This document shows, piece by piece, positions 43,554 through 49,718 of a DNA stretch of 49,718 nucleotides; the stretch's first letter is position 1; every line of letters starts with the position of its first letter. The notes below the pieces were generated by a model. That model had not been told where the DNA came from. It ran no database searches and saw nothing but the letters and a program-made list of their open reading frames with translations. The position numbers and the translations under genes are program-made. The stretch is taken from assembly GCA_964580155.1 (NCBI GenBank), contig CAZOJP010000009.1:1-49718 (forward strand). The letters are read 5' to 3'. The DNA comes from Intestinibacillus sp964580155 (lineage in GTDB: Bacteria > Bacillota > Clostridia > Oscillospirales > Butyricicoccaceae).

Positions 43554-44828
43554 ATGAAGCCCCCGAAAAAATGGCGGCGGCTGGACAATGCCGCCAAGAT
43601 ATTCCCTCCGAACAGCACCGGACGCGATCCCAAGGTGTTTCGTTTCACCTGCGAATTGACCGAGCAGGTGGATCCCGAGGCGCTGCGCCGCGCCGCCGGG
43701 CGCACGCTCAAGGAGTTTCCGTTTTTCCGCTATACGCTGCGCCACGGTGTTTTTTGGTACTACCTGGAGGACACCGACCTGCCCGCCGCGGTCGAGGAGG
43801 AGAGCGAAGCGCCCTGTCAGCCGCTTTATCTCGGCGCGACCTCGCCGCTGTTTCGCATCCTGTACTACCGCAATCGCATCAGCCTGGAGGTCTACCATGT
43901 GCTGACGGACGGCGCGGGCGCGCTGCAGTTTCTGCGCACGCTCGTGTGCCGCTATTTGCAGGCGGCGCACCCCGAGACGCTCGCGGACGCGGAGCTGCCG
44001 CTCGGCTTTGACGCCTCGGCATTCCAGCGCATGGGCGACAGCTTTGACAAGTATTACACCGGCGAGCACGGCAGGCGGATGCACGATCCGCGCGCCTACC
44101 GCATCCGCGGCGAAAAGCTGCGCGGCTTTGCGCTGCGCGCGACCATCGGGGAGACCTCGGTCGCCGGCCTGCTCGAACAGGCGCGTGCACGCGGCACGAC
44201 CATCACTGCGCTGCTCGGCGCGTGCCTGCTCGTGTCCGTCGGGCAAGAGATGGCGCTGCGCGACCGGAAAAAGCCGGTTGTTGCCACGATTCCGGTCAAT
44301 CTGCGCAACTATTTCCCCTCTGACACCGCGCGCAATTTTTTCAGCGTGTTCAATATCGGGCTGGATTTTCGCAGCACACCCTGCGAGCTTGAGCCTGCCA
44401 TCGCCGCGCTGACCGCGGTCATGCACGAGCGGCTGACGCGCGACTATCTGCAAAACCGGCTCAACGCGCTCGCCGGACTGGAGCGCAATCCCTTCCTGCG
44501 CGTGCTGCCGCTCGCGCTCAAGGATCCGGTCATGCGCATCGCGGGCAGCCTGGCGGACGCGGCCTCGACCGTGTCGATCTCGAACGTCGGCAAGGTCACG
44601 ATGCCCGACGCGCTGTCCCCCTATATCCGCAAATTCGATGTGTTCATCACGACGGGCGGCCTGCAAATCTGCTCGTGCTCATACGGCGATACGCTGTCCA
44701 TCGGCTTTACCTCGGCGTACCAGTCGAGCGACATCGAGCAGCGCTTTTTCCGCATGCTGACCGCGCTCGGCCTGCAGGTCACGGTCAGCTCCAACGGGCA
44801 GCCGTCCGGCGAAGAAACGGAGGAATGA
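43554..44828 (+). CDS. Condensation/alcohol-acetyltransferase-like acyltransferase
   Basis: A 424-residue protein of the chloramphenicol acetyltransferase/condensation superfamily. The active-site HVLTDG has the HxxxD(G) form, with the histidine at residue 115. The DFR-like structural motif is probably in NIGLDFRS near residue 265. It resembles alcohol acetyltransferases and PapA-type acyltransferases, which move acyl groups to hydroxyls. No carrier-protein or adenylation domain is attached, so it is not a peptide synthetase fragment. The GGVR-rich nonribosomal motifs are absent. It starts after GCGAGG, 15 bases from the esterase, and ends three bases before the DUF6320 gene. Confidence 0.82.
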   Translation: MKPPKKWRRLDNAAKIFPPNSTGRDPKVFRFTCELTEQVDPEALRRAAGRTLKEFPFFRYTLRHGVFWYYLEDTDLPAAVEEESEAPCQPLYLGATSPLFRILYYRNRISLEVYHVLTDGAGALQFLRTLVCRYLQAAHPETLADAELPLGFDASAFQRMGDSFDKYYTGEHGRRMHDPRAYRIRGEKLRGFALRATIGETSVAGLLEQARARGTTITALLGACLLVSVGQEMALRDRKKPVVATIPVNLRNYFPSDTARNFFSVFNIGLDFRSTPCELEPAIAALTAVMHERLTRDYLQNRLNALAGLERNPFLRVLPLALKDPVMRIAGSLADAASTVSISNVGKVTMPDALSPYIRKFDVFITTGGLQICSCSYGDTLSIGFTSAYQSSDIEQRFFRMLTALGLQVTVSSNGQPSGEETEE

Positions 44829-44831
44829 CCT

Positions 44832-45488
44832 ATGAAATACTGCTCCGCCTGCAAGGTTTCGGTCACAGGCTACGGCGCGCGCTGTCCGCTTTGCCAGGGC
44901 GAGCTGCGCGGCGAGGGCGAGCCCTCGCCCTTTCCGGCCGTGCTGTCAACGCGCACACAAAAGCTGCTTTTGCGGCTTTTGGCCTTCATATCCATTGTTT
45001 CTGTACTCATTTGCGTGCTTGTCAACCACCTGATTCCGACAACCGTCGTGTGGTCGTGGTTCGTCGTCGCGGGCGTTGCGTGTGTGTGGCTCAGCCTGGG
45101 TATCGGGCTGCGCAAGCGCCGCAACCTGCTCAAAAACATCTCGTGGCAGGCGATTCTCATCAGCATGCTGTCCATCGGCTGGGACGTGTCCACGCACTGG
45201 CGCGGCTGGTCGGTCAACTATGTCGTGCCCAGCGTGTTCCTCGTCACGATGCTGCTCACACCGCTGCTCGCGCGCATTTTGCGCCTGCCGAGCAGTGCCT
45301 ATCTGGTTTATTTCTGTCTGGTCGCGGGCTTCGGCCTGATCCCTTTCATCTTTCTGCTGACCGGACTGGTCACAGTGCCGCTGCCCAGCCTGATTTTGCT
45401 CGCGGCGAGCCTGATTTTACTCGTCGCGATGTGCGTGTTCAGCGGTCCGATCCTGCTTGAGGAATTGCGCCGCCGCTTCCACCTGTGA
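44832..45488 (+). CDS. DUF6320-type zinc-ribbon membrane protein
   Basis: A 218-residue protein. The N-terminus has a zinc-ribbon, CSACKVSVTGYGARCPLCQG (two CxxC pairs). It is followed by six to seven membrane segments from about residue 48. DUF6320 proteins are found beside condensation-type acyltransferases and alpha/beta hydrolases in many Firmicutes, but their role is unknown. It could hold the acyltransferase at the membrane or handle the product. Its stop codon lies inside the palindrome upstream of the next gene. Confidence 0.8.
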   Translation: MKYCSACKVSVTGYGARCPLCQGELRGEGEPSPFPAVLSTRTQKLLLRLLAFISIVSVLICVLVNHLIPTTVVWSWFVVAGVACVWLSLGIGLRKRRNLLKNISWQAILISMLSIGWDVSTHWRGWSVNYVVPSVFLVTMLLTPLLARILRLPSSAYLVYFCLVAGFGLIPFIFLLTGLVTVPLPSLILLAASLILLVAMCVFSGPILLEELRRRFHL

Positions 45489-45520
45489 GCATGCTCACAG
45501 AAATTCCTGAGCATGCTCAG
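45483..45520. promoter_or_regulatory. Two tandem perfect palindromes before the MocR-type gene
   Basis: CTGTGAGCATGCTCACAG (45483-45500) is a perfect 18-base palindrome and CTGAGCATGCTCAG (45507-45520) a perfect 14-base one. Both contain TGAGCATGCTCA. The centres are 22 bases apart, about two helix turns, so both sites face the same side of the DNA. The first overlaps the DUF6320 stop codon. They lie 21 bases upstream of the MocR gene and probably are operator sites. Confidence 0.85.
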
Positions 45521-45540
45521 ACGCTCTTCGGAGGAATCCC

Positions 45541-46956
45541 ATGCTGACCTATATGCTTGACCCCGCGCTCAAAATGCCGCTCTACGAGCAGCTTTATACC
45601 GCCATCCGCGATGATATTGTGTCCGGCGTGCTGCGCAGCCGCGAAAAACTGCCCTCCAAGCGCAAGCTCGCGGCGCATTTGCGCGTCAGTCCGGTGACAA
45701 TCGAAACCGCATACGGCCAGCTCGTCGCGGAGGGCTATCTGGAGAGCGCGCCCAAGCGCGGCTATTTTGTGCAAACGCTGTCCTCTGTGCAGCCGCCGCG
45801 CGGCAGTGCGCCGCGGCCCACCCCCGCGCCGATTTCCGCCCCGGCGGACGACTGCCGCTATGACTTTCGCACGAACGTGGTTGACACCGACTGCTTTCCG
45901 TTTTCCATCTGGGCAAAGCTGCTGCGCGGCGTGCTCACCGAGCGCTCGCACGAGCTGCTGCGCGCACCCGATCCGCAGGGCGCGCCCGTGCTGCGTGAGG
46001 AAATCCGCCGCTATCTCTATCAGTATCGCGGCATTGAGGTCGACATCGACCAGATTATCGTGGGCGCGGGCTCGGAATATCTGGTCGGCCTGCTCATCCA
46101 GCTTCTGGGGCGCGACAAGACCTATGCGCTGGAGAATCCGGGCTATCCCAAGCTGTACCGCAGCTTTGAGGCAGGCGGCGCGACCGTGCTGCCGCTGCCG
46201 CTCGACCGCCACGGCCTGCGCGAGGATCGGCTGCGCGCCGCCAACCCCGATATCGTCTACCTGACCCCCTCGCACCATTTTCCGCTCGGCGTGGTCATGC
46301 CCGTCGCGCGGCGGCTCGCGCTGCTGCGCTGGGCGGAGGAGGGCGCGCACCGCTACCTCATCGAGGACGACTACGACAGCGAGTTTCGCTATTCCTCGCG
46401 CCCGATCCCTGCGCTCAAGGGACTGGATCACGCGGATCGCGTCATCTATCTCAACACCTTCGCCAAAAGCCTCGCACCCTCGCTGCGCATCGGCTATGTC
46501 GTGCTGCCGCGCCCGCTTGCGCAGCAGTTTCGCGCGCAGCTCGGCTTTTATTCCTCGACCGTGCCGAGCTTTGAGCAGTACACGCTTGCGGAATTTCTGC
46601 GCACTGGCGCGTTTGAGCGGCACATCAGCCGCAGCCGCAACCTCTATAAAGCGCGGCGCGACGCGCTGCTTGACGCGTTTGCGCGCAGTCCGCTTGCGTC
46701 GTGCGTGCGCTTATCGGGCGAAGACGCCGGGCTGCATCTGCTCGCGCGTGTTGAAAACGGCATGGATGAGCACACGCTCCTTGCGCGTGCGCACGATGCC
46801 GGGGTGCGCGTTTACGGACTTTCCAGCCATTATCTGGGCACGCGCGTCCCCCGTCAGGCTGCGACCATCCTGCTCGGCTATGCCGGTGTGCCCACCGAGG
46901 ACATCCCCGACGCGGTCGCGCGGCTTGCACAGGCATGGTGCGGCGCGCCGTGCTGA
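45541..46956 (+). CDS. MocR-family GntR/aminotransferase-like regulator
   Basis: A 471-residue regulator. The N-terminal GntR winged helix covers residues 1-75 (PLYEQLYTAIRDDIVSGVL, LPSKRKLAAHLRVSPVTIETAYGQLVAEGYL in pieces). After a proline-rich linker follows a fold I aminotransferase domain, with the PLP lysine at residue 309 in NTFAKSLAPSLRIGY. Such regulators respond to PLP or amino-acid aldimines. Family members include PdxR, GabR and TauR, but no pdx, gab or tau gene is next to this one. GAGGAA precedes the ATG. The tandem palindromes upstream are likely its target. Confidence 0.93.
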   Translation: MLTYMLDPALKMPLYEQLYTAIRDDIVSGVLRSREKLPSKRKLAAHLRVSPVTIETAYGQLVAEGYLESAPKRGYFVQTLSSVQPPRGSAPRPTPAPISAPADDCRYDFRTNVVDTDCFPFSIWAKLLRGVLTERSHELLRAPDPQGAPVLREEIRRYLYQYRGIEVDIDQIIVGAGSEYLVGLLIQLLGRDKTYALENPGYPKLYRSFEAGGATVLPLPLDRHGLREDRLRAANPDIVYLTPSHHFPLGVVMPVARRLALLRWAEEGAHRYLIEDDYDSEFRYSSRPIPALKGLDHADRVIYLNTFAKSLAPSLRIGYVVLPRPLAQQFRAQLGFYSSTVPSFEQYTLAEFLRTGAFERHISRSRNLYKARRDALLDAFARSPLASCVRLSGEDAGLHLLARVENGMDEHTLLARAHDAGVRVYGLSSHYLGTRVPRQAATILLGYAGVPTEDIPDAVARLAQAWCGAPC

Positions 46957-46980
46957 TGCGCGGTTTTCTTGCATGCGATT

Positions 46981-47010
46981 AAAAGGGACTGCCGGCCGGC
47001 AGTCCCTTTT
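46981..47010. terminator. Bidirectional terminator after the MocR-type gene
   Basis: AAAAGGGACTGCCGG and its exact complement form a perfect 30-base palindrome, with a T-rich end. It is 24 bases after the stop, and also faces the leftward YheO-type gene. Confidence 0.9.
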
Positions 47011-47051
47011 GTGCGCTCTTTATAGGAGGGCGGCAATTTTGCTCCCTCTTT

Positions 47052-47771
47052 TTATACCGTGCCCGTGCGGCCGGGCTCCTCCTCGCCGCCGTCCTTGCGC
47101 GCCTGCGACAAGTAGCGGTAGACGCTCGCAGGCGAGCACATCAGCGCATCCGCGACATCCTTAACCGCGCCCTTGAGCAGGAATATGCCGTCCGCTTCGA
47201 GCGACGAAATGATCTGTATGCGCTCCTCCGCGGTCAGACGCTTCGCGGTGACGCCCATGCGCAGCAGCTCGTGCTCCACCGCATCGCTCGCGACCGCGTC
47301 GATTGAGTTGTGAAAGCTCTCCGCCGCGGACGGCGCGCCGACCTCCCACAAATGCGTTTCGTCAAACTGGAATTCGGTGTCGACAAAGGAGTTCGGATGA
47401 CACAGGCGCAGAATATCCTCGCTGATCGCCTGAAAGCGGCTGTCGTCAAAGTTGATGCACAGCATGCCCACCATCTTGCCGCCCTGCTTGATGAACAGCG
47501 TCGATGAGCGCAGCGTTTTGCCGGCCGCAGACACGCCGCGGTAGTGCAGGCGGTAATCCTGCTCCTGATAGCTGCGGTCCATGAGCACGCGCAGCGCCAC
47601 GTTTGTCAGCGGCGCGCCGACCTGCCGCCCGCTGACATGACTGTTTGCAATTGCGATGATAGAACGATTTTTATCGGTCAGGTCGTGCAGCGCGACCTCA
47701 TAATCCGGCCCGAGTGCATATCCGAGAAACTCGGTCAGCTTAATATAGTGCTGCAACAGGGAGTTCGCCAT
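47052..47771 (-). CDS. YheO/DauR-type transcriptional regulator
   Basis: A 239-residue protein. The N-terminal PAS-like (YheO) domain spans residues 5-125 with YEVALHDLTDKNRSIIAIANS and GRQVGAPLT. The C-terminal helix-turn-helix (about 180-230) reads LTAEERIQIISSLEADGIFLLKGAVKDVADAL, ending PASVYRYLSQ. DauR of Pseudomonas controls D-arginine catabolism and close relatives are found beside ridA and PLP-lyase genes. It is divergent from ridA, so it is the likely regulator of ridA and the lyase. Confidence 0.88.
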   Translation of the reverse strand: MANSLLQHYIKLTEFLGYALGPDYEVALHDLTDKNRSIIAIANSHVSGRQVGAPLTNVALRVLMDRSYQEQDYRLHYRGVSAAGKTLRSSTLFIKQGGKMVGMLCINFDDSRFQAISEDILRLCHPNSFVDTEFQFDETHLWEVGAPSAAESFHNSIDAVASDAVEHELLRMGVTAKRLTAEERIQIISSLEADGIFLLKGAVKDVADALMCSPASVYRYLSQARKDGGEEEPGRTGTV

Positions 47772-47848
47772 ACAATCACCTCAGCTCAATAATAGACGCG
47801 CCGCGGATGCGCAGCCGCCGCGCGGGAATGTGCTCTTTGTGTTTTTTC

Positions 47849-47878
47849 ATTATAGCGTATGTAACAGGCTCTTGTCAA
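47849..47878 (-). promoter_or_regulatory. Promoter of the YheO-type gene
   Basis: On the minus strand TTGACA (47873-47878), 18 bases, TATAAT (47849-47854), nearly a perfect consensus. Confidence 0.8.
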
Positions 47879-48001
47879 AGAATGCTGAGACAAATTGCTC
47901 ACCGTTTTAATATTCTCTCCGTATTTCTCAAAACCTATATGTATAACTTACACAATTTTCGTTTTTTGAAATAGTCAATCATATGATTCGCACAAACACG
48001 C

Positions 48002-48030
48002 TTGACTTTTATTTCTCATAGTGATAAATT
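48002..48030 (+). promoter_or_regulatory. Promoter of ridA and the lyase
   Basis: TTGACT (48002-48007), 17 bases, TAAATT (48025-48030). The intergenic region 47880-48062 is strikingly AT-rich and leaves about 120 bases between the two divergent promoters where the regulator could bind. Confidence 0.75.
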
Positions 48031-48062
48031 AGTTTTAGCAAAAGAAAAGGAGGCGGAACAAG

Positions 48063-48440
48063 GTGAAAGATATCATCTCCACTGACCTTGCCCCCGCGGC
48101 GATCGGTCCTTATTCACAGGCCGTCGCGGCAGGCAGTCTCATCATCACATCCGGTCAGCTCCCCATCGATCCCAACACCGGGGCCTTCCCCGAGGGCATC
48201 GAAGCGCAGACACGCCAGTCCCTGACGAATGTCAAATCCATCCTCGCCGAAGCAGGCGTGGGCATGGATCGCGTCATCAAGACAACCGTGTTTCTGAGCG
48301 ACATGAACCACTTCGCTGCAATGAACGAAGTGTATGCGACGTTCTTCGGCGAGGGCGGCTTCCCGGCGCGCTCTGCGGTTGAGGTTGCGCGGCTGCCCAA
48401 GGATGCGCTTGTCGAGATCGAAGTCATCGCGCAGAAGTAA
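48063..48440 (+). CDS. ridA: RidA family enamine/imine deaminase
   Basis: A 125-residue protein of the YjgF/YER057c/UK114 family. It has GPYSQAV near residue 16, ITSGQLPIDPNTG, and near the end PARSAVEVARLPKDALVEIEVIA with the arginine that binds the substrate carboxylate. RidA hydrolyses 2-aminoacrylate and similar enamines released by PLP enzymes. The start is GTG at 48063 with AAGGAGGCGGAA upstream. The next gene is a beta-eliminating lyase whose intermediate is exactly such an enamine. The 137 bases between them hold no clear leader peptide or hairpin. Confidence 0.96.
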   Translation: MKDIISTDLAPAAIGPYSQAVAAGSLIITSGQLPIDPNTGAFPEGIEAQTRQSLTNVKSILAEAGVGMDRVIKTTVFLSDMNHFAAMNEVYATFFGEGGFPARSAVEVARLPKDALVEIEVIAQK

Positions 48441-48577
48441 CGCACTTGCACGCAGCAAGAAAATTTTCACCACAAGGTGCTGTCCGCTAGTTGTGGCCGG
48501 ATTGGGAAATCGGCTGTGACGACCGGGGTATCTCCAAACAAAACGGCGTCAAACCCACACAATGGAGGTAAGTTATT

Positions 48578-49718
48578 ATGTCTGAAAAGTACCCGCTGAA
48601 TGTCCCCGCACCGCGCCATTATTCTTATGTTGTCAAGAACGTGCCGAACGTCACGATCGAGCAGCGTGAGCGTGCGCTGAAGGCCACCCATTACAACGAA
48701 TTCGCATTCCCGGCCGGCATGCTGACCGTGGATATGCTGTCTGACTCCGGTACGACCGCAATGACAGACCGTCAGTGGTCGGCGATGTTCCTGGGCGACG
48801 AATCCTACGGCCGCAACACCGGTTACTACGTGCTGCTTGACACCTTCCGCGATATTTTCGAGCGCGGCGCACAGAAGAACTGGAAAAAGTCGATCGATTT
48901 GGTTCGCACCGACTGCACCGACATCGACAAGATGATGGACGAGCTCTACCTCTGCGAATACGAAGGCGGCCTGTTCAACGGCGGCGCGGCGCAGATGGAG
49001 CGTCCGAACGCTTTCATTATCCAGCAGGGTCGTGCGGCAGAGTCCGTACTGATGGAAATTGTCAAGAAGATTCTGGCAACCCGTCATCCCGGCAAGGTAT
49101 TTACCATTCCGTCCAACGGCCATTTCGACACCACCGAGGGCAACATCAAGCAGATGGGCTCGGTTCCGCGCAACCTGTACAACAAGGAGCTGCTGTATGA
49201 AGTTCCGGAAGGCGGCAAGTACGCGGTCAACCCCTTCAAGGGCAACATGCACCTTGAGAAGCTGCAGCAGCTGATTGACTCGGTCGGCGCAGAGAATATC
49301 CCGCTGATCTTCACCTGCATTACAAACAACCCGGTTTGCGGCCAGGCAGTTTCGATGGCGAACCTGCGCGCAACCAGCGAAATCGCACATAAGTACAACA
49401 TTCCGTACATTCTCGATGCGGCTCGTTGGGCAGAAAATGCGTACTACATCAAGACCAGTGAAGAAGGCTATGCCGACAAGGACATCAGCGAAATCGCAAC
49501 CGAGATGTTCTCCTACTGCGACGGCTTCACCATGTCCGCGAAGAAGGACGGCCACTCCAACATGGGCGGCATGCTCGCATTCCGCGACAAGGGCCTGTTC
49601 TGGAAGAACTTCTCCGACTTTAACGAAGACGGCAGCATCAAGACCGACGTGGGCGTGCTGCTCAAGGTCAAGCAGATCTCCTGCTACGGCAACGACTCCT
49701 ACGGCGGCATGTCCGGCC
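48578..49718 (+). CDS. Tryptophanase-like beta-eliminating lyase (3' end cut by the window)
   Basis: The first 380 codons of a fold I PLP lyase of the tryptophanase/tyrosine phenol-lyase family. The start follows AATGGAGGTAAGTT. Conserved are LSDSGTTAMTDRQW, GDESYGRNTGYY, FDTTEG, the NNPVCGQAVSMANLRA segment, ILDAARWAENAYYIK and MSAKKDG; K323 is the PLP lysine. In E. coli tryptophanase this lysine is number 270, so about 53 extra residues precede it. They fall largely at residues 93-145, before IQQGRAAES, which replaces the usual THQGRGAE. The substrate is therefore uncertain: tryptophan, tyrosine or another beta-substituted amino acid. Confidence 0.9.
   Translation, partial: MSEKYPLNVPAPRHYSYVVKNVPNVTIEQRERALKATHYNEFAFPAGMLTVDMLSDSGTTAMTDRQWSAMFLGDESYGRNTGYYVLLDTFRDIFERGAQKNWKKSIDLVRTDCTDIDKMMDELYLCEYEGGLFNGGAAQMERPNAFIIQQGRAAESVLMEIVKKILATRHPGKVFTIPSNGHFDTTEGNIKQMGSVPRNLYNKELLYEVPEGGKYAVNPFKGNMHLEKLQQLIDSVGAENIPLIFTCITNNPVCGQAVSMANLRATSEIAHKYNIPYILDAARWAENAYYIKTSEEGYADKDISEIATEMFSYCDGFTMSAKKDGHSNMGGMLAFRDKGLFWKNFSDFNEDGSIKTDVGVLLKVKQISCYGNDSYGGMSG

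Noticed and set aside
43554..44828. Nonribosomal peptide synthetase fragment
   Set aside because: Only the HxxxDG protein is present; there is no adenylation or carrier domain and the gene has a complete start and stop within a tight operon.
48441..48577. A tna-type leader peptide before the lyase
   Set aside because: No short frame with a start codon, ribosome binding site and a tryptophan codon was found in this gap.

Overview
The window looks like part of the chromosome of a GC-rich, endospore-forming Firmicute (class Clostridia, probably an Oscillospirales-type gut bacterium). The spore genes gpr, spoIIP and a gerA/gerC/gerB set indicate sporulation. The CIRCE-hrcA-grpE-dnaK-dnaJ operon, the yaaO-darA-holB-ricT neighbourhood, sdpR/sdpI and many AGGAGG ribosome binding sites point to Firmicutes. 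No tRNA, rRNA or CRISPR array was seen. The sequence is a draft: ten Ns interrupt dnaK, purL is cut at the left edge and a tryptophanase-like gene at the right edge.

Layout. 1-11.2 kb: 3' part of purL, a DUF1653 protein, an SLH surface protein, an SdpI/SdpR-like pair, rpsT, then the sporulation and germination block gpr-spoIIP-gerA-gerC-gerB. 11.2-20.3 kb: a visibly less GC-rich accessory island with a class B sortase, a very large LPKTG adhesin (frameshifted), a 7TM-type histidine kinase (interrupted by an amber codon) and a REC-winged-helix-BTAD response regulator. 20.4-25.3 kb: leftward cluster lepA-hemW-ACT (UPF0237)-UPF0210. 25.3-30.3 kb: heat-shock operon under CIRCE. A 172 bp MITE-like element sits exactly at the dnaJ stop codon, flanked by a 4 bp direct repeat. 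30.4-37.1 kb: tadA, an alanine/sodium symporter, a thioredoxin-reductase-like flavoprotein without the usual NADPH motifs, a MATE exporter, and serC-serA. 37.1-41.1 kb: an Orn/Lys/Arg-type decarboxylase followed by darA-holB-ricT. 41.1-47.0 kb: a compact operon marR-AEC transporter-HSL esterase-condensation-type acyltransferase-DUF6320 membrane protein, then a MocR-type regulator preceded by two perfect palindromes one 22 bp period apart. 47.0-49.7 kb: a YheO/DauR-type regulator divergent from ridA and a tryptophanase-like lyase.

How genes work together. The forespore and mother-cell genes have promoters resembling sporulation sigma sites. In the adhesin island, substrate (LPKTG protein), sortase and a two-component system lie together, so the regulators plausibly control surface display. 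The lyase and RidA form a logical pair, because beta-eliminating PLP enzymes release 2-aminoacrylate, which RidA hydrolyses.

The best candidate for an undescribed system is the 41.2-45.5 kb operon: an esterase and an HxxxDG acyltransferase fused by context to a zinc-ribbon membrane protein and a carrier, with a MarR regulator and a neighbouring MocR regulator. Three genes (lepA, adhesin, histidine kinase) carry lesions that are either biological or draft-assembly errors; each is described separately.
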